Counted from the stretch's first letter, positions 1 to 5,886 are shown. The stretch is 5,886 nt of DNA from an uncultured Pseudomonadota bacterium (GCA_937863215.1 CALMFQ010000303.1:1-5886), one strand, 5' to 3'. Numbers and translations are program-made. Notes: generated by a model not told the origin, from the letters alone.

Positions 1-658
1 CCCGGATGCGCCGCGCGTCGACATGCAGCAGCCGGAACTGATGCTGCGTGCCGCCGAAGACCTGTTTTACCTCGACCATATCACCGCTTTCGTCGTCGGC
101 CCCGGCCTGGGCAAGAGCGCCGATGCGGTGCACTGCCTGGAAATGGCAATCGGCCGGCCGCTGCCGCTGGTGCTGGACGCCGATGCGCTGAACCTGATCG
201 CCGACAAGCCCGAGCTGGCCGACAAGCTGGCGCGCCGCAGCGCACCGACCGCACTCACGCCGCACCCGGCCGAAGCTGCGCGTTTGCTGGGCCTGAGTAC
301 CGCCGAGGTGCAGGCCGACCGCATCAACCGCACCGAACTGCTGGCGCACCGTTTCAACTGCGCGGTGGTACTGAAAGGCTGCGGCAGCATCATCGCCGGC
401 CCGTCCGGTGAATTCTGCATCAACACCAGCGGCAACCCCGGCCTGGCCAGTGCCGGGCAGGGCGACGTGCTGGCCGGCATCGCCGCGGCAATGCTGGCAC
501 AGGGGCTGGATGCACTGCAGGCGCTGCAGATGGCGGTATACCTGCATGGCGCCGCAGCCGACAAACTGGTTGGCGACGGCATCGGGCCGGTAGGGCTGAC
601 GGCATCGGAAGTCATCGTTGCCGCACGCGAGGTATTGCGCGGGCTGGGGCGGCGCTGA
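1..658 (+). CDS. nnr: NAD(P)H-hydrate dehydratase domain (C-terminal part of Nnr), 5'-truncated
   Basis: The enzyme uses ADP (or ATP) to dehydrate the S form of NAD(P)HX, a damaged hydrated cofactor, back to NAD(P)H in the cytosol. The reading frame is open from base 2 (PDAPRVD before the first ATG at 23), and homologues have sequence upstream, so the gene enters from outside and the ATG at 23 is internal. The visible 218 residues carry the ribokinase-like family signatures: VVGPGLG (about residues 32-38), LVLDADALNL (57-66), TPHPAEAARLLG (86-97), VVLKGCG (122-128), and the catalytic/anion-hole loop SGNPGLASAGQGDVLAG (144-160) with its Asp. In most proteobacteria this domain is fused behind an NAD(P)HX epimerase domain; whether that holds here cannot be seen. 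The stop is TGA at 656-658. The GQGD spelling, where GMGD or GTGD is more usual, is a minor variant. Family assignment is firm; the fusion is inferred. Confidence 0.93.
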   Translation, partial: PDAPRVDMQQPELMLRAAEDLFYLDHITAFVVGPGLGKSADAVHCLEMAIGRPLPLVLDADALNLIADKPELADKLARRSAPTALTPHPAEAARLLGLSTAEVQADRINRTELLAHRFNCAVVLKGCGSIIAGPSGEFCINTSGNPGLASAGQGDVLAGIAAAMLAQGLDALQALQMAVYLHGAAADKLVGDGIGPVGLTASEVIVAAREVLRGLGRR

Positions 659-718
659 CCGCAGCCATTCAGCGGTTCGATCCGACTGCTCGTTGCGGAC
701 CCACAGGAATTCACCTGC

Positions 719-757
719 TCTGGCGGGCGCAGCAGCGGTACCGTTGCGCCCGCCGGA
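719..757 (+). terminator. GC-rich hairpin between convergent nnr and tetR genes
   Basis: GGCGGGCGCA (722-731) pairs perfectly with TGCGCCCGCC (745-754). The stem extends outward to 719/757 through one G-T pair, and the loop holds the self-complementary CGGTACCG (736-743). It lies 60 bases after the nnr stop and 8 bases after the tetR stop (read on the minus strand), so it could end transcription from both sides. No T-run follows on either strand, so it is not a textbook intrinsic terminator; it may instead protect 3' ends. The rest of 659-765 shows nothing else I can name. Confidence 0.5.
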
Positions 758-765
758 TGGCAGCG

Positions 766-1392
766 TTACTGCGCTTGGCCGGTCAAATAGCGCATCACCA
801 CCCGTACAATTTCTTCTTCCACCTCTGCCTGTGTCGCTTGCAGTGTGTTGTCGATCACCGCTGCATGGATCAGGGCGTCCACCAGCCGTACCAGCATTGC
901 CGCAGCCAGCTCCGGGTTGGTCGGCAGGATTTCGCTCTGGCGTGCGCGCAGCAGGGCGCCGACGGCGCTGCGCAGGTCGTGGTCGATGTCGCCGCGGCTG
1001 TCGGCGAAGTCGGTGCGTGGCGCTTCCTGCGCCAGAATTCGATGCAGTTCCGGGTCGATGCGGTGTGCCTGCATGACGGCGTGGATCATGCTGCGTACCG
1101 CGTGCGGCAACGGTGCTGTCAGCGCCGGGCCGGCCAGCTGCAGGATGGTGCAGCGCATCGATTCGGCATGGCGGCGGCGCAGTGCGCCGATCAGCGCAGT
1201 CTTGTTGGGAAAATACTGGTAGAGCGAGCCGATGCTGACGCCAGCCTTGCCGGCGATGCGGTTGGTGCTGGCGGCGCCGATTCCCTGCGTTAGCAGAATG
1301 TGAGCGGCGGCGTCGAGAATCGCCTCCACCGTGGCACGGGAGCGGCTCTGGGCGGGGCTTTTGCGCGGTTTGGCCGGTGCGGTGTCTGGCAT
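766..1392 (-). CDS. TetR/AcrR-family transcriptional repressor
   Basis: A ligand-responsive DNA-binding repressor. From the ATG at 1392 it is 208 residues; an in-frame ATG at 1428 would give 220. Numbering on the 220-residue form: a basic arm (about 20-32, KPRKSPAQSRSR), helix 1 (VEAILDAAAHILLTQG), then the helix-turn-helix STNRIAGKAGVSIGSLYQYFPNK (about 54-76), with the hallmark SLYQYFPNK. The C-terminal two thirds are an alpha-helical ligand/dimer domain with no diagnostic motif. I prefer 1392 because a perfect TATAAT on the minus strand (1429-1434) abuts the upstream ATG, which would place that ATG before the mRNA start. Neither start has a clear Shine-Dalgarno sequence. The gene diverges from the FAH-family/DJ-1 operon and shares a control region with it, so autorepression and control of that operon are likely but inferred. 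The ligand is unknown. Confidence 0.9.
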   Translation of the reverse strand: MPDTAPAKPRKSPAQSRSRATVEAILDAAAHILLTQGIGAASTNRIAGKAGVSIGSLYQYFPNKTALIGALRRRHAESMRCTILQLAGPALTAPLPHAVRSMIHAVMQAHRIDPELHRILAQEAPRTDFADSRGDIDHDLRSAVGALLRARQSEILPTNPELAAAMLVRLVDALIHAAVIDNTLQATQAEVEEEIVRVVMRYLTGQAQ

Positions 1393-1409
1393 GTCGGATG
1401 CGAGTATCA

Positions 1410-1431
1410 AATGCGAGCGATGGCTCATATT
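1410..1431. promoter_or_regulatory. Candidate TetR operator, 22-bp imperfect palindrome
   Basis: The pattern is AATnnGAGCnA / TnGCTCnnATT, centred between 1420 and 1421, with 8 of 11 positions symmetric. A further partial half-site, ATGCGAG at 1398-1404, repeats the left arm (1411-1417) at a 13-bp spacing. The palindrome touches the -10 boxes of both divergent genes and covers the expected mRNA start of the repressor gene, which is where a TetR protein would block both. Seen directly: the symmetry and position. Inferred: binding by the adjacent repressor. Confidence 0.5.
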
Positions 1432-1433
1432 AT
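1428..1433 (+). promoter_or_regulatory. -10 box of the FAH-family/DJ-1 operon promoter
   Basis: TATTAT on the plus strand, one base from consensus, almost exactly opposite the minus-strand TATAAT. Transcription would start near 1440, about 28 bases before the ATG at 1468. The -35 region (about 1404-1410) is poor, so an activator may be needed or the box may be fortuitous. Confidence 0.35.
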
Positions 1434-1434
1434 A
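1429..1434 (-). promoter_or_regulatory. -10 box of the tetR promoter
   Basis: A perfect TATAAT on the minus strand. Transcription would begin near 1422, leaving about 30 bases of leader before the ATG at 1392. I find no good -35 hexamer at 16-18 bp. The box overlaps the plus-strand -10 box and the edge of the palindrome at 1410-1431. Confidence 0.45.
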
Positions 1435-1467
1435 GCGTCATTCATCAACGCCAGGGTTACCCGATTC

Positions 1468-2352
1468 ATGCCTCCGCTTTCCGACTCCGGCGCAGCCAGT
1501 GCCACATCCAGCCCGCCCGGCCGGCTGGTCGATTTCGACCTTGCGCCGGGTGCGGTCTACGCACTGGGGCTGACGTTTGCCGAGCATATCCGCGAGACCG
1601 GCGAGCCTGCCGGTGCGCCGGCGGTGTTCCGCAAACGTTGCCAGCCGTCGCTGGCGCAGCCGCTGCTGCTGCCGAGCGCCGCCGCACTGCATGCCGCGAT
1701 TACCGGCCACGATGCCTTGCTGGCGGCCCGTCTGCAGCACTGTTTTACCGAGCTGCCGGCGCTGCTCGATTACGAAGTGGAAATCGGCATTGCGCTATTG
1801 CAGCCGGTGTCGCTGGCCGAACTGCAGCGTGCCGATTGCCGGCTGCACTATGGGCTGTTCGTTGCCAACGATATCACCGCCCGCAGTGTGCAGATTGCCG
1901 GCGAGGCTGCACGCGAGCGGCTGGCGCTATGGTCGGCGGCCAAGAGCTTTGCCGGGTTCCTGCCGGTGGGCGCGCAGCTGTGGCTGCCGCAGCTGCCGGA
2001 TCTGGAACGTTTTCCCGAGTTATTGCTGCAAACCCGCGTCAACGGCGAGCTGCGCCAGTCGGCGTCGAGCCGGCAGATGATCTATTCGCCGCGCCAGTTG
2101 CTCGGCTTTGCCGCTGCCAGCGCACCGGGCCGGCAATTGCAGGCGCACGACCTGATCCTGTGCGGCACCCCGGCCGGCGTCGGCTTGTCGATTCCACGCT
2201 GGAAGCGGCGCCTCACCGGCTTGCTGCCGGCGCGCCTGCGCGTTGCCGCAGCGATCCGCGCCAATCGCGACAATCCGCGCCTGCTCAAGGCCGGCGATCG
2301 GGTGGTGTGCAGCGCCGGTTGGCTGGGGCAATGCAGTATTTCAATTGAATGA
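1468..2352 (+). CDS. Fumarylacetoacetate hydrolase (FAH) family protein
   Basis: This family contains metal-dependent (Mg/Mn) hydrolases, decarboxylases and isomerases of beta-diketo acids and related compounds, usually in aromatic or sugar catabolism. From ATG 1468 it is 294 residues. Visible signatures: LDYEVEIG (100-107; metal-binding E103 and E105), GLFVANDITARSVQ (129-142; metal-binding D135), AKSFAGFLPVG (158-168; K159), VNGELRQ (191-197), RQMIYSPRQLLGF (202-214), DLILCGTPAGVG (228-239) and LKAGDRVV (273-280). All expected active-site elements are present, so it is probably active; the substrate cannot be read off. I chose 1468 because AGGG lies 11 bases upstream and earlier in-frame ATGs (1411, 1420) precede the predicted mRNA start. 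It is the first gene of an operon with the DJ-1-like gene. Odd: a long, Arg-rich stretch (240-272) between GTPAGVG and the AGD motif, where relatives usually have a short loop. Confidence 0.88.
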   Translation: MPPLSDSGAASATSSPPGRLVDFDLAPGAVYALGLTFAEHIRETGEPAGAPAVFRKRCQPSLAQPLLLPSAAALHAAITGHDALLAARLQHCFTELPALLDYEVEIGIALLQPVSLAELQRADCRLHYGLFVANDITARSVQIAGEAARERLALWSAAKSFAGFLPVGAQLWLPQLPDLERFPELLLQTRVNGELRQSASSRQMIYSPRQLLGFAAASAPGRQLQAHDLILCGTPAGVGLSIPRWKRRLTGLLPARLRVAAAIRANRDNPRLLKAGDRVVCSAGWLGQCSISIE

Positions 2353-2362
2353 GTGCGTTACG

Positions 2363-3286
2363 ATGAAAATCATCATCCCGATTCCCAGTCGCGATTTCGA
2401 TCCGACCGAGGTGGCGGTCAGCTGGCAAATCCTCCACAACGCCGGCCACCGGGTGCAGTTTGCCACCCCGGACGGGCTGCCGGGGCGGGCCGATCCGCTG
2501 ATGCTGAGCGGCGAGGGGCTGGATGCCTGGGGCTTCATCCCGCTGCTGCGCAAGCTGCGCCTGATCGGCCTGCTGTTGCGTGCGCACAAGCCGGCGCGAC
2601 GGGCATATGCGGCCATGCTGCGCGATGCGGATTTTTGCCGTCCCTTGCGTTACGAGCAACTGCGGGTTGACGATTTCGATGCAATGTTGCTGCCCGGCGG
2701 CCACGCGCCGCGCATGAAAGCCTATCTGGAAAGCCTGCCGCTGCAGGCGTTCGTTGCCGATTTCTTCGACGCCTGCGACGCCGCTGGCCGTCCCAGGCCG
2801 ATTGCCGCGGTATGCCACGGCGTAGTGCTGGCTGCTCGCGCCATTTCGCCGCGCACCGGGCGTTCGGTGCTGCACGGCAGGCGCACCACCGCGCTGACCT
2901 GGAAACTGGAGCGCAGTGCCTGGCTGCTGAGTGTGTTCTGGGCACGCTTCTGGGACCCGCTGTATTACCGCACCTACAGCGAAAGCGACGAAGAGCCGCT
3001 CGGTTACCGCAGCGTGGAAATGGAAGTACGGCGCGCGCTGGCGCGGCCGGAGGATTTTTGCGACGTACCGCCCGGCACGCCCGGATTCCTGCTGAAAACC
3101 GCCGGCATCGCGCGCGACAGTCTGAATAACGCCAGGCCGGCATGGGTGGTGCGCGACGATAATTACCTGTCGGCGCGCTGGCCGGGCGATGTGCATACGC
3201 TGGCGCTGGCTTTCGCCGGGTTGCTGGCCGAACGGGCCGCAGTGCCCGCTACCGCGCCAGCTGCGGCGGAGCTGGCGCCGGCCTGA
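2363..3286 (+). CDS. DJ-1/PfpI-type (class I glutamine amidotransferase-like) protein
   Basis: A predicted 307-residue cytosolic protein of the DJ-1/PfpI superfamily, whose members include glyoxalase III-type enzymes, chaperones, isonitrile hydratases and peptidases. Visible: beta-strand start MKIIIPIPSRDFDPTEVA with a Glu (E16) at the usual acidic position; LLPGGHAPRM (109-118); the nucleophile elbow AAVCHGVVLAAR (148-159) with C151-H152; and ARWPGD (271-276) near the C-terminus. The Cys is therefore retained and activity is plausible. At 307 residues it is much longer than a typical ~190-residue DJ-1: extra sequence lies around 45-100, and a Trp/Tyr-rich block (180-205, with FWARFWDPLYYRTY) follows the nucleophile region. 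I start at ATG 2363, 10 bp after the preceding stop; a longer reading from 2243 would overlap that gene by 110 bp and lacks family similarity. The Shine-Dalgarno is weak, suggesting translation coupled to the upstream gene. Substrate unknown. Confidence 0.85.
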   Translation: MKIIIPIPSRDFDPTEVAVSWQILHNAGHRVQFATPDGLPGRADPLMLSGEGLDAWGFIPLLRKLRLIGLLLRAHKPARRAYAAMLRDADFCRPLRYEQLRVDDFDAMLLPGGHAPRMKAYLESLPLQAFVADFFDACDAAGRPRPIAAVCHGVVLAARAISPRTGRSVLHGRRTTALTWKLERSAWLLSVFWARFWDPLYYRTYSESDEEPLGYRSVEMEVRRALARPEDFCDVPPGTPGFLLKTAGIARDSLNNARPAWVVRDDNYLSARWPGDVHTLALAFAGLLAERAAVPATAPAAAELAPA

Positions 3287-3321
3287 GAGGCGGTTGGCGG
3301 CAGGTGGCGCGCTGAGTTACA

Positions 3322-3346
3322 GCCGGCAAGGATGTGTGCTGCCGGC
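3322..3346. terminator. Short hairpin between convergent genes
   Basis: GCCGGCA (3322-3328) pairs with TGCCGGC (3340-3346) around an 11-base loop. It lies 36 bases after the DJ-1-like gene's stop and 7 bases beyond the acyltransferase stop (read on the minus strand), so it could serve both. There is no T-run, so termination here is only a suggestion. Confidence 0.35.
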
Positions 3347-3352
3347 GCGGCA

Positions 3353-4264
3353 TCAGCGGCGTGGCGTGCCCGCCTGTTGCTGCAATTCGCCGATCTGCCG
3401 GTCCTTGTACTGCCACAGCTCGCGCATCCAGTCGCTGTACCCTTGGCGTACCGCCGGATCGCCGGCGTAATCGCCGTTTGCCAGATCGTGCGGTACCGGC
3501 AGCTGGCGTGCGCGCACCACCACGCGCGGCATTTTGCCGCACATGAAATGCCAGAAGCTCGGCGCACCTTGCGGGTAGACGATGGTGACGTCGACGATGG
3601 CGTTGAATTTGTCGCCCATGGCGTTGAGCGCGGTGGCGAAACCGCCGGCTTTCGGCTTCAACAGATGCCGGTATGGCGATTGCTGGCGTTGCTGTTTACC
3701 CGGCGTGAAACGTGTGCCTTCGAGGAAGTTCATCACGCTGGTCGGCATCTGCGCGAATTTCTCGCAGGCCTTGCGCGTGGTTTCCTGATCCTTGCCGCGC
3801 ATTTCCGGGTGTTTTTTCAGGAATTCCTCGCTGTGGCGGCGCATGAACGGGAAATCCAGCGCCCACCACGCCAGCCCCATCACCGGCACCCAGATCAGTT
3901 CCTGCTTGATGAAGAATTTCAGCAGCGGAATGCGCCGGTTGAAAATGTGCTGCAGCACCAGGATATCGACCCACGACTGGTGGTTGCTGTTGACCAGATA
4001 CCATTTGCGGTAATCCAGCCCGTCGATGCCTTGCACGTCCCATTGGCAGCGCTGCGTCAGCGCCATCCAGCCGCTGTTGCAGCTGATCCAGGCTTCGGCG
4101 ATGAACAGCGTTACCGGGCCGAGCGCCTTGCGGATCAACGGCAGCGGAATCAGCAGGCGCAGGATGGCGAATAGCAGCAGGATCGGCACCCAGAACAGGC
4201 AGTTGATCGCCAGCAGCAGCGAGGCGAGCACGCCGATCAGCGGCGCAGGAAGGAAATTCAGCAT
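3353..4264 (-). CDS. PlsC-family membrane acyltransferase, YihG-like
   Basis: A predicted inner-membrane acyltransferase that transfers a fatty acyl group to a lysophospholipid, most likely 1-acyl-glycerol-3-phosphate, giving phosphatidic acid. It is 303 residues, close to the E. coli YihG length. The N-terminus has hydrophobic helices (about 8-45, e.g. LIGVLASLLLAINCLFW). Then come the acyltransferase block I NHQSWVD (94-100; catalytic H95 and D100 in the HX4D motif), block II-like region around FFIKQELIWVPVMG (117-130), FPFMRRHSEEFLKKHPEMRGKD (138-159) and block III EGTRF (182-186). The arrangement WALDFPFMRR, ETTRKACEKF, NFLEGTRFTPGK matches what I recall of YihG rather than PlsC itself. 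The ATG at 4264 puts the first helix at the N-terminus; no clear Shine-Dalgarno precedes it. It follows the DUF853 gene on the same strand but across a repeat-rich gap of 157 bp, so co-transcription is uncertain. Confidence 0.9.
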   Translation of the reverse strand: MLNFLPAPLIGVLASLLLAINCLFWVPILLLFAILRLLIPLPLIRKALGPVTLFIAEAWISCNSGWMALTQRCQWDVQGIDGLDYRKWYLVNSNHQSWVDILVLQHIFNRRIPLLKFFIKQELIWVPVMGLAWWALDFPFMRRHSEEFLKKHPEMRGKDQETTRKACEKFAQMPTSVMNFLEGTRFTPGKQQRQQSPYRHLLKPKAGGFATALNAMGDKFNAIVDVTIVYPQGAPSFWHFMCGKMPRVVVRARQLPVPHDLANGDYAGDPAVRQGYSDWMRELWQYKDRQIGELQQQAGTPRR

Positions 4265-4298
4265 GGATGTGCGGTTGTCTTTTGGTCGTGAGCGCGGG

Positions 4299-4304
4299 AT
4301 TTTA
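4299..4304 (-). promoter_or_regulatory. Possible -10 box for the acyltransferase gene
   Basis: TAAAAT on the minus strand, one base from consensus, 35 bases upstream of the ATG at 4264. The best -35-like sequence is TTTACC (4324-4329, 4 of 6 matches), at an overlong 19-bp spacing and inside a palindrome. Weak evidence. Confidence 0.25.
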
Positions 4305-4310
4305 CCCCAA

Positions 4311-4348
4311 CGGTATGCATGCCGGTAAACATGTGTTTATCCACCGGC
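4311..4348. repeat. Overlapping palindromes upstream of the acyltransferase gene
   Basis: Two nested symmetric elements. First, CGG-T-ATGCAT-G-CCG (4311-4324), symmetric except for one T/G pair. Second, GCCGGT (4321-4326) pairs with ACCGGC (4343-4348) and encloses AAACA-TG-TGTTT (4327-4338). They overlap at 4321-4324. They could form an operator or RNA structure near the possible acyltransferase promoter. No known protein site is recognised. Confidence 0.4.
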
Positions 4349-4415
4349 CTGCAGACCAATACCCATGCGCTCTGCAGGCTGGTCTGCAAGCCGCGTCCAG
4401 ACCGGCCTGCAGGGC
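4343..4415. repeat. Threefold CTGCAG-containing repeat cluster with an 18-bp hairpin
   Basis: The 12-mer ACCGGCCTGCAG occurs exactly at 4343-4354 and 4401-4412. An inverted relative, CTGCAGGCTGGTCTG (4372-4386), lies between them. Bases 4369-4386 pair with 4398-4415 (16 Watson-Crick plus 2 G-T) around an 11-base loop. The middle copy can instead pair with the first (4350-4358 with 4380-4388, 9 perfect pairs). The block starts 7 bases beyond the DUF853 stop, so it may act as a 3'-end structure, though no T-run follows. It could also be a genome-wide interspersed (REP-like) element; that cannot be judged from one copy. Confidence 0.6.
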
Positions 4416-4421
4416 AGGGGC

Positions 4422-5886
4422 TCAGCGCTTGCCGCCGAGAATCGAGCCGAGCACGCCACGCAATATCTGCCGCCCGACACCGCTGCCAATACTGCGCGCC
4501 ATGCTGCGTGCGGCAGCGTCGATCACGCCTTCGTGGCGCCCGCCGCGCGGGCCGGTGCTGCCGAACAGGATGTCGCTGAGCTTGTCGCCGAAGCCGTCGA
4601 ACATACCCGGCTGCTGCGGCGGCGCGCTTTGCGGCTGCTGTGGTTGCGTCTGGTAAGGCGCCGGGGCGGGCTGCTGTGGCATCTGCTGCTGCGGCGCGTT
4701 ACCGTAATCCGCTTGCGGGCTGGCCTGCGGCTCGGCCTGCGCCGGCGTTGCCGCCGGTACGCCGCGCAGCTTTTCATACGCCGATTCGCGATCCAGCACT
4801 TGTTCATAATGGCCATACACCAGCGACGACTGGATTACCGCCTGACGCTCTTCGCCATTCAGCGGGCCGATACGGCAGCCGGGCGGTACTACCAGTGCGC
4901 GCTCGACGATATTCGGCCGGCCTTGTTCGTCGAGAAACGAAATCAGTGCTTCGCCCACCGCCAGTTCGGTGATCGCCTGCGCCGCATCGAAAGCCGGATT
5001 GGCGCGCATGGTTTCGGCGGCGGTGGCGACGGCTTTCTGATCGCGCGGGGTGAAAGCGCGCAGTGCGTGCTGCACCCGGTTGCCTAGCTGCGCCAGCACC
5101 GTGTCCGGCACGTCGAGCGGATTCTGGGTGACAAAATACACGCCAACGCCCTTGGAGCGGATCAGCCGCACCACTTGTTCGATTTTCTGCAGCAATGCTG
5201 GCGGCGCATCGGTGAACAGCAGGTGCGCTTCGTCGAAAAAGAACACCAGCTTCGGCTTGTCCAGATCGCCGACTTCCGGCAATTGCTCGAATAGCTCGGC
5301 CAGCAGCCACAGCAGGAAAGTCGAATACAGCCGCGGCGAGTGATACAGCTTGTCGGCCGCCAGTACGTTGATCACGCCGTGACCGTTGATGTCGGTCTGC
5401 ATCAGGTCGTTGATGTCGAGCATCGGTTCGCCGAAAAACGACTCGCCACCTTCCTGCTCTAGACTCAGCAAGCCGCGCTGGATCGCCCCTATCGAAGCCA
5501 CCGATACGTTGCCGTATTCGGTGGTGAATTGTTTCGCATTGTCGCCGACGAACTGCACCATGGCCCGCAGGTCTTTCAGATCCAGCAACAGCAGGCCGTT
5601 GTCGTCGGCTGCCTTGAAAACGATCTGCAGCACGCCAGCCTGAGTCTCGTTGAGATTCAACAGCCGCGCCAGCAGCAGCGGCCCCATGTCGGAAATGGTG
5701 GCGCGCACCGGGTGGCCGCTCTGGCCGAATACATCCCAGAATACCGTCGGGCAGGCAGCGTAGCCGAAATCGGCCAGGCCGAGCTGGTCAAGGCGCACCT
5801 TGAGCTTGTCGCTCTGACTACCGATTGCCGCTACGCCGGACAGATCGCTTTTGACATCGGCCATGAATACCGGCACCCCGGCGCGC
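4422..5886 (-). CDS. HerA-like ATPase, DUF853/YjgR type, N-terminus outside window
   Basis: A predicted cytosolic P-loop ATPase of the HerA/FtsK-like group; E. coli YjgR belongs here and its function is unknown. The frame stays open to the window edge (RAG before [14 protein letters not shown]), and relatives carry about 50 more N-terminal residues with the Walker A loop, so the gene enters from beyond 5886; the GTG at 5876 is not the start. Numbering from that [12 protein letters not shown] (6-14), [22 protein letters not shown] (54-75), FFGEPMLDI (147-155), Walker [14 protein letters not shown] (209-221; D215, E216), [17 protein letters not shown] (237-253), [15 protein letters not shown] (263-277, likely arginine-finger region), then a Pro/Gln-rich linker (about 374-423, bases 4608-4757) and a conserved tail [12 protein letters not shown] (435-446) ending SILGGKR. 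The linker looks disordered and is longer than I remember in E. coli YjgR. The stop is TGA at 4422-4424. Confidence 0.92.
   Translation of the reverse strand, partial: RAGVPVFMADVKSDLSGVAAIGSQSDKLKVRLDQLGLADFGYAACPTVFWDVFGQSGHPVRATISDMGPLLLARLLNLNETQAGVLQIVFKAADDNGLLLLDLKDLRAMVQFVGDNAKQFTTEYGNVSVASIGAIQRGLLSLEQEGGESFFGEPMLDINDLMQTDINGHGVINVLAADKLYHSPRLYSTFLLWLLAELFEQLPEVGDLDKPKLVFFFDEAHLLFTDAPPALLQKIEQVVRLIRSKGVGVYFVTQNPLDVPDTVLAQLGNRVQHALRAFTPRDQKAVATAAETMRANPAFDAAQAITELAVGEALISFLDEQGRPNIVERALVVPPGCRIGPLNGEERQAVIQSSLVYGHYEQVLDRESAYEKLRGVPAATPAQAEPQASPQADYGNAPQQQMPQQPAPAPYQTQPQQPQSAPPQQPGMFDGFGDKLSDILFGSTGPRGGRHEGVIDAAARSMARSIGSGVGRQILRGVLGSILGGKR

Noticed and set aside
23..25. ATG as the start of the NAD(P)H-hydrate dehydratase gene
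   Set aside because: The frame is open upstream to the window edge and the residues before it fit the family, so the gene is truncated rather than starting here.
672..690. GGTTCGATCC, resembling a tRNA T-arm
   Set aside because: The stem is only about 3 bp and no anticodon arm, acceptor stem or CCA fits around it.
1300..1467. 56-residue N-terminal extension of the FAH-family protein
   Set aside because: It overlaps the repressor gene antisense, has no family similarity, and begins upstream of the predicted promoter; ATG 1468 is better.
2243..2362. 40-residue N-terminal extension of the DJ-1-like protein
   Set aside because: It would overlap the previous gene by 110 bp, and the Rossmann-like first strand begins exactly at ATG 2363.
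3332..4174. 280-residue plus-strand open frame
   Set aside because: It is antisense to the well-supported acyltransferase gene; long antisense frames are common in GC-rich DNA, and the translation shows no domain.
4343..4415. Repeat cluster as a CRISPR array
   Set aside because: Copies are short, differently oriented, and not separated by regular unique spacers.
4267..5087. Several plus-strand open frames (about 4267-4656 and 4365-5087) over the repeat spacer and ATPase gene
   Set aside because: They are Arg/Ala-rich antisense shadows of the ATPase gene with no recognisable motifs.
5874..5876. GTG as the start codon of the DUF853 ATPase
   Set aside because: The GTG encodes the Val of a conserved [10 protein letters not shown] stretch and the frame continues to the window end; Walker A must lie further upstream.

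Overview
This GC-rich window looks like ordinary chromosomal DNA from a proteobacterium. The acyltransferase resembles E. coli YihG and the HerA-like ATPase resembles E. coli YjgR, both from memory. The G/C-dominated third codon positions and the gene mix would fit a betaproteobacterium, for example Neisseriales/Chromobacteriaceae, but that placement is only an inference. I see no phage, plasmid, IS, CRISPR or RNA gene.

Layout: (1) 1-658, plus strand: the C-terminal ADP-dependent NAD(P)H-hydrate dehydratase domain of Nnr, cut by the window start. (2) 659-765: a convergent gap holding a strong GC hairpin. (3) 766-1392 (or 1428), minus strand: a TetR-family repressor. (4) 1393-1467: a compact divergent control region with back-to-back -10 boxes and a 22-bp imperfect palindrome, the best operator candidate here. 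(5) 1468-2352 and 2363-3286, plus strand: a two-gene operon of a fumarylacetoacetate-hydrolase-family (FAH-family) enzyme and a DJ-1/PfpI (class I glutamine amidotransferase-like) protein, 10 bp apart. (6) 3287-3352: a second convergent gap with a weaker hairpin. (7) 3353-4264, minus strand: a YihG-like PlsC-family membrane acyltransferase. (8) 4265-4421: a 157-bp gap packed with inverted and direct repeats. (9) 4422-5886, minus strand: a HerA-like/DUF853 (YjgR-type) ATPase whose N-terminus, including the expected Walker A loop, lies beyond the window.

How the genes work together: Nnr is metabolite-repair housekeeping. The TetR gene and the divergent FAH-family/DJ-1 pair form one regulatory unit. 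The likeliest reading is a repressor that controls itself and a small enzyme operon acting on an unknown keto-acid or reactive-carbonyl compound. The acyltransferase concerns phospholipid synthesis. The DUF853 ATPase is of unknown function. Nothing here is clearly a new defence or mobile system. The least explained items are the TetR/FAH/DJ-1 unit, two unusual insertions in its enzymes, and the repeat-rich 4311-4415 spacer.
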